NCBI GenBank assembly: GCA_002390205.1
Contig: DGOV01000069.1
Coordinates: 14,985 to 78,984, forward strand
From: Proteobacteria bacterium UBA4457
GTDB taxonomy: Bacteria > Pseudomonadota > Gammaproteobacteria > Ga0077536
Direction: 5' to 3'
Length of the DNA: 64,000 nucleotides
Notes under the pieces: generated by a model
Told to the model about the DNA's origin: nothing
What the model saw: only the letters and a program-made list of their open reading frames with translations
The model's database searches: none
Position numbers and translations under genes: made by a program
In this document: piece by piece, positions 18,716 to 28,098 of the stretch
Layout of the letters: each line of letters opens with the position of its first letter
Numbering within the stretch: position 1 is the stretch's first letter

Positions 18716-19261
18716 ATGGCCCTTAGAGACTATAAAAAAGCATCTACTCTTCCTAGTGAAAAGGAAAGTCATGGCAAACTTTCTTTTTTCATTATTGGGC
18801 TATTAGTTGGAGGAATAGTGACTTACGGTTGTTTAATTTCTTTATCTGAGAATGGGCGGTTTGATATTTTTAATTGGCCAAAAAGTTTGATCTCAACGGC
18901 AGATTCATTAGGAAAAAAAATTAAAGGGATCTCGAAAAATTCATCCCTACCTCCGATGGAATTTGACTTCCAACCATTGAAAAGTGGCAGCGAAATTGAT
19001 ATCGGGCCAATAGAAGGGTTTCAACAAGGTTACCTTCAAGCTGGATCTTTTCGTACCATTGAAGATGCGGATGGGACCAAGGCAAAATTAGCAATTTTAG
19101 GCATTAAGTCAGAGATTAGTCGGGTCGTCACTGCGGAAAAGAACGTATGGTTCCGAGTGCTGGTGGGACCGCTTTTAAGTGAGAGAGCAATAAGAGAGAC
19201 ACGTATAGAAATGATAGAGCAAGGTATAATTCCTATCTTTCTAAAACAAGTAGCGGACTGA
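18716..19261 (+). CDS. SPOR-domain membrane protein (FtsN-like)
   Basis: Single-pass inner-membrane protein: a short cytoplasmic N terminus, one helix at about residues 25-45 (FFIIGLLVGGIVTYGCLISL), a linker, and a C-terminal SPOR domain (YLQAGSFRTIEDADGTKAKL ... WFRVLVGPLL) that binds denuded septal peptidoglycan. A GAAGGAAAG site precedes the ATG. Its place right after argS is that of the FtsN-like gene of pseudomonads, so a division role is likely, but the essential FtsN segment was not verified. Length 181 is on the short side. Confidence 0.8.
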   Translation: MALRDYKKASTLPSEKESHGKLSFFIIGLLVGGIVTYGCLISLSENGRFDIFNWPKSLISTADSLGKKIKGISKNSSLPPMEFDFQPLKSGSEIDIGPIEGFQQGYLQAGSFRTIEDADGTKAKLAILGIKSEISRVVTAEKNVWFRVLVGPLLSERAIRETRIEMIEQGIIPIFLKQVAD

Positions 19262-19324
19262 CTCTTTAACCTTCTTGCTAAATACAGGTTTATGGCTACA
19301 AGAGAAATTTAGTACTACTCGAAC

Positions 19325-19993
19325 CTAGTCATTGCTAAAACTTGAGGGGGCTGTGGATTCAAGGAGTAACAATCTGATATTTCTCTGTAGCCTCGATTTG
19401 AAGAGATTACTGTCTCCAGTGGGTGTGAAAATTTGACCCAACGTGATGGATTCTTTTAGGTAGTGAGATAGGACCTCTGCAGATCCATTAACCCAGTTAT
19501 CCCAAGCTATTGTTGACTTTGAGAAAAGCTCTTGCTCTTGTTTTATCTTGACAGACATCTGCAGAAACTCTGAGTAAGGCGCTGCCATTGCTGTTATGTC
19601 AGCTCCACGGACAATGCTTTCTTCCCTAGTGTGACAGTATGCAAATTTTTCTGTAGACAATATAGCAGCGCAGATTTTCTCTATTTTTCTATTGGGGATG
19701 TTATGTTGAGGAAGTATCCTTTCGGCAATAGACGCGGCGTAGGATTCTTTATTTTCGAACTGAAGCGCAGTATGATCTTTTATGTATTCGGCGTCGTGGA
19801 AGAGTAGTGCGCAGTATACTATTTCGCAGTCGATAGGTGGTTTTCGGAGCCCATAATAATTAATTATTTCCTCTGCGAAATATATAGTTTTTTCAATATG
19901 AGTGAAGTTGTGAAATGCTAGTTTATCGCTGTAAAATTTATAAGCGGCTTTTTCTAGCGATAAATTTCGGACCTTGGTAAATACCGATGCCAT
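19325..19993 (-). CDS. HD-domain phosphohydrolase-like protein
   Basis: Predicted metal-dependent HD-superfamily protein. Visible ligands are the first His in HNFTHIEKT, the HD pair in ALLFHDAEY, and a later Asp in RGADITAMA. It resembles predicted HD-domain hydrolases of unknown substrate. I prefer the ATG at 19993, which has AGGA eight bases upstream, over the GTG at 20026. It lies alone between two plus-strand operons. Substrate cannot be given. Confidence 0.7.
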   Translation of the reverse strand: MASVFTKVRNLSLEKAAYKFYSDKLAFHNFTHIEKTIYFAEEIINYYGLRKPPIDCEIVYCALLFHDAEYIKDHTALQFENKESYAASIAERILPQHNIPNRKIEKICAAILSTEKFAYCHTREESIVRGADITAMAAPYSEFLQMSVKIKQEQELFSKSTIAWDNWVNGSAEVLSHYLKESITLGQIFTPTGDSNLFKSRLQRNIRLLLLESTAPSSFSND

Positions 19994-20115
19994 ATCAATA
20001 TTCCTGTTGAGGCTAGATGAGAACACGTGTCGAGACTGCTATTATTGAAGAGTTGTACAAAAAAACAAGCTTTAATATATGTGGTTTTTCGTGCGAATTG
20101 GTGAACGATTAAGAT

Positions 20116-20143
20116 AGCCTACTGATTTGGTTTGTTGTAGGCT
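20116..20143 (+). promoter_or_regulatory. Leader hairpin upstream of thiS
   Basis: AGCCTAC and GTAGGCT make a perfect 7-base stem with a 14-base loop, 48 bases before the thiS ATG; a run of ten or more T follows 17 bases later. The gap is too long for a textbook terminator. No TPP riboswitch core (CTGAGA with its partner box) was seen. Role uncertain. Confidence 0.25.
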
Positions 20144-20190
20144 CAGCTGCAGTAGTATATTTTTTTTTTCAAAGTAGAGACTTTGAGAGT

Positions 20191-20394
20191 ATGACGTTAA
20201 AAATATTTGTTAATGGAGACCCTCTCGAGATCCCTGATAACCTTGTATTGCAAGGTATTATTGAAATTTTAGAGGTGACAGGGCGGTACGCAATTGAAGT
20301 GAATGGTGAAATTGTTCCCAAAAGTGAGCATTTGGACTTTTTAATTAATAACGGTGATGCGGTTGAAGTCGTAAAGGCCGTTGGTGGCGGATAG
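20191..20394 (+). CDS. thiS: Sulfur carrier protein ThiS
   Basis: Ubiquitin-fold sulfur carrier for thiazole synthesis. 67 residues ending in the required Gly-Gly tail (KAVGGG), which is thiocarboxylated before sulfur transfer to ThiG. Core motifs [11 protein letters not shown] and the DAVEVV strand fit the family. It is directly followed by thiG, its partner enzyme. Confidence 0.95.
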   Translation: MTLKIFVNGDPLEIPDNLVLQGIIEILEVTGRYAIEVNGEIVPKSEHLDFLINNGDAVEVVKAVGGG

Positions 20395-20431
20395 CACCGG
20401 TGGAAAAATCAATAAAGGGATAGTCAGTAAG

Positions 20432-21244
20432 ATGGATACACAAGGATCGAAAAAAACCATTCTCAAGGATGCCTTGAAAATTGGAGAGTATGAACTTTCT
20501 TCCCGCTTACTAGTTGGGACAGGGAAATATAAAGATCTGTCGGAAAGCCATGCAGCTATTGAGGCAAGTGGTGCTGCTGCTGTAACAGTGGCAATAAGAA
20601 GAATCGATGCTGGACAGACTACTGATGCCTCAGATTTGCTAGATATTATTTCTCCGGAAAAATACGTTATCTTACCTAATACAGCAGGTTGCTACGATGC
20701 TGCCTCGGCGGTGAGAACCTGCATGCTGGGACGAGAGCTACTAGATGGTCATGCACTAGTAAAGCTGGAAGTTATGGGGGATAGTCGTACGTTATACCCA
20801 AATATTGTTGAGACACTATCTGCTGCAAAAACTTTGTGTAAAGAGGGGTTTCAAGTGATGGTTTATACGTCTGATGATCCTATTTTAGCTGTTGAGCTTG
20901 AAGCAATAGGATGTGTCGCGATCATGCCTCTTGCCGCACCTATTGGTTCAGGATTAGGGATACAGAATCGTTTCACCTTAAGAACTATAATTGAAAACGC
21001 TAGCGTTCCTGTGATTGTTGATGCTGGCGTAGGGACGGCGTCTGATGCCAGCATCGCCATGGAGCTTGGTTGCGATGGTGTATTGATGAACACAGCAATC
21101 GCCGAAGCCCAAAATCCGATATTAATGGCATCAGCAATGTCAAAGGCTGTTCAAGCTGGCCGAGAGGCATTTCTGGCTGGAAGGATGCCTCGCCGTGCAT
21201 ATGCTACAGCTTCTTCACCTTTAGATGGCCGTTTTTTCTCATAA
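20432..21244 (+). CDS. thiG: Thiazole synthase
   Basis: Forms the thiazole moiety of thiamine from deoxyxylulose phosphate, dehydroglycine and ThiS thiocarboxylate. Family blocks are [12 protein letters not shown] near the start, [16 protein letters not shown] with the Schiff-base lysine, and the C-terminal phosphate-binding [14 protein letters not shown] and LMNTAIAEA. An upstream TTG at 20381 is in frame but overlaps thiS; the ATG at 20432 gives a normal 270-residue protein. trmB follows closely, as in pseudomonads. Confidence 0.95.
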   Translation: MDTQGSKKTILKDALKIGEYELSSRLLVGTGKYKDLSESHAAIEASGAAAVTVAIRRIDAGQTTDASDLLDIISPEKYVILPNTAGCYDAASAVRTCMLGRELLDGHALVKLEVMGDSRTLYPNIVETLSAAKTLCKEGFQVMVYTSDDPILAVELEAIGCVAIMPLAAPIGSGLGIQNRFTLRTIIENASVPVIVDAGVGTASDASIAMELGCDGVLMNTAIAEAQNPILMASAMSKAVQAGREAFLAGRMPRRAYATASSPLDGRFFS

Positions 21245-21254
21245 TCTGTTTGTC

Positions 21255-21941
21255 ATGGTTAAAGATACTCCGCTATTGAGGACCGTTCGTAGCTATGTCG
21301 TGCGGGCGGGCCGTACAACAGCGGCTCAGGTAAAGGCGTTAGGTGAATTTCAAAATCAGTATGGATTCAACCTCGAGCAGATAGAGAAGGTTAACGATCT
21401 ATTTGCGCTGGCCGGACCATTGCATTTAGAAATCGGGTTTGGGAACTCCGAAAACATCATACATATGACCAGATGTCACCCGAACAATAATTATCTGGGT
21501 TGCGAAGTACATCCTCCGGGTCTGGCAAGAGCCTTATTGGCGATAGATAAACTATCCCTACCTAATGTCCGTGTAGCTGGCATTGATGCTATTGATTTAC
21601 TTAACTCTATTTCCCCTGAAGCTTTAGACTCAGTTTATATTTATTTTCCAGATCCATGGCCTAAGAAGCGTCATAATAAAAGACGATTAGTGAATGAAAA
21701 TTTCTTGAGTTTACTTTATCTTGCCTTAAAGAAAAATGGTATTTTTCGGTTTGCCTCTGATGATGCTGTTTATGCTGAAATGGTAAAAGATTTGATTGCT
21801 AACTCGACTGAGTGGATCAATATTGCTGGAGGAAGAAAGTGGTCGCCTCGGCCAAACGATCGAGTCTTGACTAGATTTGAGAAAAGAGCAGGTATATTAA
21901 AAAATAAGATCTTTGAGATTACTGCGAGTCCTTGTCTGTAG
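21255..21941 (+). CDS. trmB: tRNA (guanine-N7-)-methyltransferase
   Basis: SAM-dependent methyltransferase making m7G46 in the tRNA variable loop. The SAM site reads HLEIGFGNSENI, and the family signature YIYFPDPWPKKRHNKRRLV is intact. The ATG at 21255 lies ten bases after thiG and gives the expected N terminus (PLLRTVRSYVVRAGR); an ATG at 21225 inside thiG is an alternative. Neither has a clear ribosome-binding site. The 3' end overlaps the convergent yrfG gene by 23 bases. Confidence 0.95.
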   Translation: MVKDTPLLRTVRSYVVRAGRTTAAQVKALGEFQNQYGFNLEQIEKVNDLFALAGPLHLEIGFGNSENIIHMTRCHPNNNYLGCEVHPPGLARALLAIDKLSLPNVRVAGIDAIDLLNSISPEALDSVYIYFPDPWPKKRHNKRRLVNENFLSLLYLALKKNGIFRFASDDAVYAEMVKDLIANSTEWINIAGGRKWSPRPNDRVLTRFEKRAGILKNKIFEITASPCL

Positions 21942-22617
21942 GCTCTTCAATCTCCCTGGGTTTTACGTCATCTAAATTCTCAATGAGATAAAATTCAGTG
22001 CTTTTTTTTTCTTCGTTATGACTATTTGGCCGAGTAATACCGAACGTATTTTTTATGCCGCAAATTCTTGCAGTCTCTAGCACATCAAGGTTGTCATCTA
22101 TCAAGATAGTGTTTTCAAATTTACATTCCGTATCCTCAGAAAGTTTTGTCCAAAATGGCATCTCTTCTTTACAATAACCAATTTCGTGAGCATTACAAAT
22201 GTGATCAAAATATTTTCTTATCCCTGTGATTTCTAGTTTTCTGTTCATGCTTTTGAGCGCAGCGTTGGTCGCCAAAGTGACAGTTAAGCCACTCTGGTTT
22301 AGCCTCTCTAACAAAGGTTGGGCTCCATTCCGTAGACAGATTAGAGAGTCTAATTCATCTTCAATACCAGTTAGGCTTAGATCTAAAGCTTTACTCCAGT
22401 ATATTAGGCTATACCAATTTAAGGTTTTTTTGTTTTTTTCGAGCAAGTCTTCTATGATTTTTTTTGCGGCTAATATGTCTATATCGTTTTTTTTTGCTAA
22501 TTTAGCGGGTAGTGACTGACTCCATACCTGATGGTCAAAATGTAAGTCCAAAAGTGTGCCATCCATGTCAAAAATGACTGTGTCGATGTCATCCCATATT
22601 ATTTTTGATAAGCTCAT
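21919..22617 (-). CDS. yrfG: HAD phosphatase, GMP/IMP nucleotidase YrfG-like
   Basis: Haloacid dehalogenase superfamily phosphatase. Motif I is VIFDMDGTLLDL, motif II includes TLATNA, and motif IV is ILIDDNLDVLETA. The TLNWYSLIYWS stretch and the overall layout match E. coli YrfG, characterised as a GMP/IMP nucleotidase; that substrate is carried over from the family. Length 232 is normal. Its start overlaps the stop of the Sel1 gene by 4 bases. Confidence 0.85.
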   Translation of the reverse strand: MSLSKIIWDDIDTVIFDMDGTLLDLHFDHQVWSQSLPAKLAKKNDIDILAAKKIIEDLLEKNKKTLNWYSLIYWSKALDLSLTGIEDELDSLICLRNGAQPLLERLNQSGLTVTLATNAALKSMNRKLEITGIRKYFDHICNAHEIGYCKEEMPFWTKLSEDTECKFENTILIDDNLDVLETARICGIKNTFGITRPNSHNEEKKSTEFYLIENLDDVKPREIEEPTDKDSQ

Positions 22618-23615
22618 TTATCACTTCTATCTTTAATCAGAGCTCTGAGTTCAAGGGCCAGCGTTGCAGCTAATTCCAATTCCTGAGAATTTAATGTCTT
22701 CTTTATTTGCTTATTTTCCTCAGGTTCTTTTTCAGCACTTGCTGAAGCTATTTTAAGCCAAGCATAACTTAAAGCTGGATCTGGGTCTTTTCCGATGCCT
22801 TGCATGTAGAGCGAGCCAAGATTACGCTGGGCAGGTTCAAAGCCCTGAAGCGCTGATTCTTTTAGCCAAAAGTAACCTTCTTGATAATTTGTTACTGTCC
22901 CGTTCGCAAAGATATACATCAAGCCAATTTGCATTTGTGCTTTTTCATTACCTTTCTCTGCTAGTTGTAGCATGAGTTCGAAGGCTTTTTTTTGAGCTTC
23001 TACGCTGTCTACATTTTTTAAATATTCACCTGCTAACTGAAAGGTGGCGGCTGCATGATCTTGCTGTGAAGCAAGTTTCAGAAACCCCACTGCTTCTTGT
23101 TTTTCCCCTTCACGTAAAAGCAGTATTGCGAGATTGAACTGCGCTGCTGCCAGGCCCTTCGCGGCAGCTTTTCTGAACCATATTTTGGCCTCGGGCAGGT
23201 TTTTATTTGCGCCTTCTCCTTTAGCGAGCGCGACACCGAAAAAAAATTGTGCTTCTGTGTCTCCGAGTTCCGCTCCTTTTTTAAACCAGTGCGCAGCTTT
23301 GGATGTATTTTTAGCCTCTCCATAACCTCTAAGGTTCATTATCCCTAGATTGAACATCGCACCGGGCAAGCTCTGTTCCGCGGCTGCTTTGAAAAGTTCT
23401 CTCGCACTATCAAAGTCTAGATCAATGCCTTTTCCTCTCATATACATAGTTCCTAGGTTGTTTTGGGCGATGGGATCTCCTGCATCGGAAAGAATATGAT
23501 AATACTTGGCAGCGAGGGCAAACTGGCCGTCATTATAAGCATCAGATGCCATATCGGCTCGGCCAGTAGCTGTGACTAGAAGTAAAATGATATAAATAGA
23601 TGAATCAATGCGCAT
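22614..23615 (-). CDS. Sel1-repeat (TPR-like) periplasmic protein
   Basis: 333 residues beginning with a hydrophobic segment (SSIYIILLLVTATGRAD) that looks like a signal peptide ending near residue 20. The rest is a row of about seven Sel1 repeats of roughly 36 residues, recognised by recurring A-x-x-N-L-G-x-M-Y/N and G-x-G elements (e.g. NNLGTMYMRGKG, FNLGIMNLRGYG). Such solenoids serve as protein-protein scaffolds; no partner can be named. Coupled by overlap to yrfG and divergent from pyc. Confidence 0.8.
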   Translation of the reverse strand: MRIDSSIYIILLLVTATGRADMASDAYNDGQFALAAKYYHILSDAGDPIAQNNLGTMYMRGKGIDLDFDSARELFKAAAEQSLPGAMFNLGIMNLRGYGEAKNTSKAAHWFKKGAELGDTEAQFFFGVALAKGEGANKNLPEAKIWFRKAAAKGLAAAQFNLAILLLREGEKQEAVGFLKLASQQDHAAATFQLAGEYLKNVDSVEAQKKAFELMLQLAEKGNEKAQMQIGLMYIFANGTVTNYQEGYFWLKESALQGFEPAQRNLGSLYMQGIGKDPDPALSYAWLKIASASAEKEPEENKQIKKTLNSQELELAATLALELRALIKDRSDK

Positions 23616-23645
23616 GTCAAAAGGACTCTTGTATTCTGTATAGCA

Positions 23646-23651
23646 TATAAT
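23646..23651 (+). promoter_or_regulatory. Putative -10 element for pyc
   Basis: A perfect TATAAT lies 34 bases before the pyc ATG in the short region between two divergent genes. No good -35 hexamer is seen at the usual distance, so the call rests on the -10 box and position alone. Confidence 0.3.
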
Positions 23652-23685
23652 TAGTGGATCAAAATTTCTTACTTAATGGTATCTA

Positions 23686-26600
23686 ATGAGAAAAATAAAA
23701 AAAATACTAGTAGCTAACCGTGGAGAAATCGCGATCCGAGTCATGAGGGCGGCGTCTGAACTAGCTATTCAGACCGTGGCAGTCTATGCCCACGAAGATC
23801 GTTTTTCATTGCATCGATTTAAGGCGGACGAGTCTTACTTGATAGGTGCTGGAGACACTCCGGTAAAAGCCTATTTGAGTATAGAGAAAATCATAGCGAT
23901 TGCTCTTTCGAGTGAGGCAGATGCCATTCATCCTGGTTACGGGTTCTTATCTGAGAGTCCCGAACTTGCAGAAGCTTGTGCTGATGCAGGCTTAGTTTTC
24001 ATAGGGCCATCACCAGAGGTCATGAGAAAGTTAGGCAATAAAATACAAGCTCGCGCCTTAGCGGAGTCAAGTGGAGTCGCTGTAATGCCAGCAACTAAGT
24101 CACTGCCTACTGATGAAAAGGAAGTTTCTAGATTGGCTGAATCGGTTGGCTATCCTCTTATGCTCAAAGCTTCTTGGGGAGGCGGTGGTCGCGGAATGAG
24201 AGTCATTGATTCTGCGGAAGATCTGCATGCTATTGTCCAGACTGGTAGGCGTGAAGCTCTAGCTGCGTTCAATAATGACGAGATTTATTTGGAAAAGCTC
24301 GTAAAGAATGCACGACATGTGGAGGTGCAGATACTTGGTGATACGCATGGAAATATCGTGCACTTGTTTGAGCGCGATTGCACCGTCCAAAGAAGGAATC
24401 AGAAAGTTGTTGAGCGAGCTCCTGCTATTTATCTAACCGAAGAGCAGCGCACTGAGTTTTGTCTTGCTGCAATAAAAGTGTGTAAGTCGGTCAACTACAC
24501 TTGTGCAGGGACTGTTGAATTTTTACAGGATGTGGATACAGGTGATTTCTATTTTATTGAGGTGAACCCTCGCATCCAAGTTGAACATACTGTCACAGAG
24601 TCAATTACTGGTGTAGATATAGTTAAAGCTCAAGTTAGGATATCGGAAGGCCATACAATAGGTTCTCAAGAATCAGGTATTCCTCAGCAGATTGATATCA
24701 AAATTCATGGTCATGCGATTCAGTGCAGAGTTACTGCAGAAGATCCTGAAAACAATTTCATTCCTGATTACGGCACGATTACAACCTATAGAAGTCCAGC
24801 CGGTTTCGGTATTCGGTTAGATGCAGGAACAGCCTACACTGGCGCCGAAATCACAAGGTACTATGATTCTCTATTAGTTAAGGTGACCGCGTGGGCGGGG
24901 ACCGAGGAGGAAGTTACACTTAGGATGCGTAGAGCTCTTCTAGAGTTTCGAATTAGGGGGATAAGCACTAATCTCGAATTTCTAGCTGAGTTGATGACGA
25001 ATAAAAAGTTTCAAAAGGGTGATTATACTACTCGGTTTATTGATGAGACCCCCGAGCTCATGGAGCTTCCTCATCGACGTGATAGAGGCACTAAACTTGT
25101 TAATTATGTGGCCGAGGTTATTGCAAAAGGCAACCCTCTAGTTGCGGATCGGCCATGGCCAAGTGTGATCGAGGAGCCAAACATTCCTAGCTGTGAAGAT
25201 GTAGCTATTGTGGGAGGTTCTAGGCAGAAATTTGAAGAGCTGGGCGCGGCAGATTTTTCGAAATGGATGTTGGACCAGAGACAAATTCTAGTTACCGATA
25301 CAACATTTCGTGATGCACATCAGTCTCTATTGGCCACGCGCTTTAGAAGTCATGATTTACTTCAGATATGCGATGCTTATGCGCGTCTAGCTCCTCAATT
25401 ATTATCTGTTGAGTGTTGGGGTGGCGCGACTTTTGATGTGGCAATGAGATTTCTCAATGAGTGTCCTTGGACGCGCTTAAAATCTATCCGAGAAAAGCTT
25501 CCTAATGTGCTTACGCAGATGTTGTTGAGAGCATCAAATGCGGTCGGTTACAAAAATTACCCTGATAATGTGGTCAGCTATTTCATTAGTCAGGCTGCAA
25601 CATCTGGTGTTGATATCTTTAGAGTGTTTGATTCTTTGAACTGGGTTGAGAACATGCGCCTACCAATGGATTCGGTTATAGAGTCGGGGAAGATTTGTGA
25701 AGCGACTATTTGCTACACCGGCAACTTGATTGGAGCGAGTGAGAAAAAATATAACTTGGCTTATTACGTGAAAATGGCGAAAGAATTGGAGTCAGCCGGC
25801 GCCCATGTTTTGGGGATAAAAGATATGGCAGGGCTCTGCCTTCCTAGGGCCGCGACCTTATTGATCTCAGAACTAAAGCAGGAAATTGGAATACCAATTC
25901 ATTTTCATACCCATGATACCAGCGGGATAGCCGGAGCAACCGCGCTGGCAGCGATAGATGCTGGTGTAGATGCTGTTGATCTGGCTATGGACTCGATGAG
26001 CGGGATGACATCACAACCAAATATGGGTTCAGTGCTTGAGGCTCTTCGGGATAGTCCTCGTGAAAGCAGTTTAGACGGTGATGCGATTAGAACACTGTCT
26101 GATTATTGGGCTGGAGTTCGAAAAAATTATTATCCTTTCGAAAGTCAAGAGAGAACTGGCGCATCTGAGGTTTATATACATGGGATGCCAGGTGGACAGT
26201 TTACAAATTTGCGAGAGCAAGCGACATCACTCGGCTTAGGTAAAAAATGGGGAGAAGTTTCCAAAGCCTACGCCGATGTAAATGATATGTTTGGCAATAT
26301 CGTAAAGGTAACTCCAAGCTCAAAAGTAGTTGGTGATATGGCATTAATGATGGTCAGCAGCGGTTTAAGTAGGGAAGACGTTGAGTCTGATGGTACCGAT
26401 GTACCTTTCCCTGAATCAGTAGTTTCCTTTTTTAGAGGTGACTTAGGACAACCTTTAGGAGGATTTCCTCCTTCTTTGCGCAAAAAAGTTTTGCAAGATG
26501 AAGTAGGCCTAGAAGTAAGACCAGGGTCCGTACTCGCACTCGCGGATCTAGGTGAGGAGCGTCTCATCGCTGAGCAGCAAGCTGCGAGAGAAATTTCAGA

Positions 26601-27126
26601 CGAAGAGTTTGCTTCTTATCTCATGTACCCGAATGTTTTTATCGAATATGTTGCTGCTTATCGGAAATATAGTGATTTGACCGTACTACCGACGACTATC
26701 TTTTTCTATGGGATGGAGTCAGGTCAGGAGGTGCAATTACAGATCGAATCTGGACGGTCAATTGTGCTGAGATATATGGGAATGAGTGAGGCTGATCAAG
26801 ACGGCCAGAAAACTGTGTACTTTGAGCTAAATGGTCAACCGCGGCAGGTTCGGGTTTTAACGGAGAAAGGGAAAAGCACTAAAATTTTGGCTCTTAAGTC
26901 GGATGTCGACAATGCGTGTCATATAGGTTGCCCTATGCCTGGCTTGATAGCACAAATAGATGTGGAAATAGGTGACGAGGTTAGCAAAGGTCAGTCTCTA
27001 TTCACCATTGAGGCTATGAAGATGCAAACTACAATTCGTGCCGAACGAGATGGTGTTATCAAAGAGATAATTGTGACCGAAACGCAACAAGTAGACAGTG
27101 GGGATTTGTTAGCGGTTTTTGATTAG
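23686..27126 (+). CDS. pyc: Pyruvate carboxylase, single-chain
   Basis: Biotin enzyme making oxaloacetate from pyruvate, an anaplerotic reaction. Domains in order: biotin carboxylase with ATP-grasp (residues 1-450; KILVANRGEIAIRV, ASWGGGGRGMRV), carboxyltransferase TIM barrel (about 530-800; VTDTTFRDAHQSLLATR), PC tetramerisation region, and a biotinyl domain with the biotinylated lysine K1112 in IEAMKMQ. 1146 residues matches the full-length alpha4-type enzyme rather than the two-subunit form. Monocistronic, with 6S RNA convergent downstream. Confidence 0.97.
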   Translation: MRKIKKILVANRGEIAIRVMRAASELAIQTVAVYAHEDRFSLHRFKADESYLIGAGDTPVKAYLSIEKIIAIALSSEADAIHPGYGFLSESPELAEACADAGLVFIGPSPEVMRKLGNKIQARALAESSGVAVMPATKSLPTDEKEVSRLAESVGYPLMLKASWGGGGRGMRVIDSAEDLHAIVQTGRREALAAFNNDEIYLEKLVKNARHVEVQILGDTHGNIVHLFERDCTVQRRNQKVVERAPAIYLTEEQRTEFCLAAIKVCKSVNYTCAGTVEFLQDVDTGDFYFIEVNPRIQVEHTVTESITGVDIVKAQVRISEGHTIGSQESGIPQQIDIKIHGHAIQCRVTAEDPENNFIPDYGTITTYRSPAGFGIRLDAGTAYTGAEITRYYDSLLVKVTAWAGTEEEVTLRMRRALLEFRIRGISTNLEFLAELMTNKKFQKGDYTTRFIDETPELMELPHRRDRGTKLVNYVAEVIAKGNPLVADRPWPSVIEEPNIPSCEDVAIVGGSRQKFEELGAADFSKWMLDQRQILVTDTTFRDAHQSLLATRFRSHDLLQICDAYARLAPQLLSVECWGGATFDVAMRFLNECPWTRLKSIREKLPNVLTQMLLRASNAVGYKNYPDNVVSYFISQAATSGVDIFRVFDSLNWVENMRLPMDSVIESGKICEATICYTGNLIGASEKKYNLAYYVKMAKELESAGAHVLGIKDMAGLCLPRAATLLISELKQEIGIPIHFHTHDTSGIAGATALAAIDAGVDAVDLAMDSMSGMTSQPNMGSVLEALRDSPRESSLDGDAIRTLSDYWAGVRKNYYPFESQERTGASEVYIHGMPGGQFTNLREQATSLGLGKKWGEVSKAYADVNDMFGNIVKVTPSSKVVGDMALMMVSSGLSREDVESDGTDVPFPESVVSFFRGDLGQPLGGFPPSLRKKVLQDEVGLEVRPGSVLALADLGEERLIAEQQAAREISDEEFASYLMYPNVFIEYVAAYRKYSDLTVLPTTIFFYGMESGQEVQLQIESGRSIVLRYMGMSEADQDGQKTVYFELNGQPRQVRVLTEKGKSTKILALKSDVDNACHIGCPMPGLIAQIDVEIGDEVSKGQSLFTIEAMKMQTTIRAERDGVIKEIIVTETQQVDSGDLLAVFD

Positions 27127-27156
27127 TAAAACCGGATTTTCAGGACATATTTAAAA

Positions 27157-27343
27157 GTACTCTCCACTATGCCGTGACCGATCGGAATCTTGAACCAGAA
27201 GCTCAAGTGTGGAATTTCACTGTCTGAATCAGGCTATCTTCAGTTTGAAGACGTGCTCAACATCAGGCCTAGTTCTATTCCGCGATTATAAAATTATCGG
27301 CTCAGAGATCGTCTGATCGAGTCGCGCACAAAGCAGAGAGTCC
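27157..27343 (-). ncRNA. ssrS: 6S RNA
   Basis: Lies directly downstream of zapA on the same strand, the standard location of ssrS. The minus strand contains CTCTGAGCCGATAATTT, close to the E. coli CCTGAGCCGATATTTC block, then TTGAGCACG and GATAGCCTG in the middle and CTTGAG ... GGTTCAAG hairpin text towards the 3' side. The ends can pair (ACTCTC with GAGAGT), giving a rod-like molecule of about 187 nt, near the E. coli 184. 6S RNA binds sigma70 RNA polymerase as an open-promoter mimic. TAGGAT about 10 bases upstream may be its -10 box. Ends are approximate. Confidence 0.85.
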
Positions 27344-27430
27344 TAGAGGTCTATCCTACAGCTTTTTGGTTTAAGGCGAAATGTTTTTTATTCAAGCAAG
27401 CTCAATTTTTCGATCAGAAGTGCAGGACAG

Positions 27431-27727
27431 TCACTTAGACAGGACTGCATCTATTTTAGCCTGGATTTGTGTTACTCGTTGGTCTAAGACTTTAGAGCTA
27501 ATAATATTTTTCTTTTTAAGTTTTAAGTGCTCGTTTGCGATGTTCAATGCAACCAGGACAGCAGTATTTTCATTCCCGCTGTTTTTAACTTTACTATTTT
27601 GCTCGGCTATTTTATTGTTCAAAAAGTCTACGGAAAGCATTAACTCTTCTTTTTCGTCTTCTTTGCAGCCGATAAGATAATCATTATTTAATATTGTTAC
27701 TTTAACGGGGGTTATGTTGTCGCTCAC
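27431..27727 (-). CDS. zapA: Cell division protein ZapA
   Basis: FtsZ-ring associated protein that crosslinks FtsZ protofilaments. N-terminal VKVTILNNDYLIGCKEDE fits the ZapA head domain, with the C-terminal half predicted as coiled coil. 98 residues is normal. Start overlaps the stop of the upstream coiled-coil gene by 4 bases; 6S RNA follows downstream. Confidence 0.92.
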   Translation of the reverse strand: MSDNITPVKVTILNNDYLIGCKEDEKEELMLSVDFLNNKIAEQNSKVKNSGNENTAVLVALNIANEHLKLKKKNIISSKVLDQRVTQIQAKIDAVLSK

Positions 27728-27948
27728 GATCTGTTTTCCAAGGCTTTCAGTCGTGTAATCATTCCTTCCACTCGGGTTCGAGCCTGTTCAGTCTTGCTGA
27801 TTAGCTCTGTTTTCTCGATTGTTAACGTATTTTGATGAGTCTTCAGCACTGTGTTTTCGACAGTTAACCTTTCTATCGTTGTAATTAATTCATCTATGCG
27901 GGCCTCCAAAGAGGATAGTTCAAGCTCATTGGTGTCATTTTTATCCAT
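27724..27948 (-). CDS. ZapB-like coiled-coil protein (TIGR02449 family)
   Basis: 74-residue protein that is almost entirely heptad-patterned (LEARIDELITTIERLTVEN ...), as in the small TIGR02449/ZapB-like proteins encoded just upstream of zapA in many gammaproteobacteria. A role beside ZapA at the division ring is inferred from this pairing. Coupled to zapA by a 4-base overlap and divergent from ygfB. Confidence 0.8.
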   Translation of the reverse strand: MDKNDTNELELSSLEARIDELITTIERLTVENTVLKTHQNTLTIEKTELISKTEQARTRVEGMITRLKALENRS

Positions 27949-28098
27949 ATTTACGTGCCTAGGCTAGTTTAAACAATTTACAACGAGTCAAATATAGAGC
28001 TCTTTAGCGCAGATGGTCAATAGCATTCCCTCTGTTGGTTGCGCTTTCATCATGTGATAATAAGAGAGGATTGTTGTTATTTGCAAAGGGTGTAGAAG

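Noticed and set aside
20027..20190. TPP riboswitch before thiS
   Set aside because: The conserved CTGAGA and partner boxes are not present; only a simple hairpin is seen.
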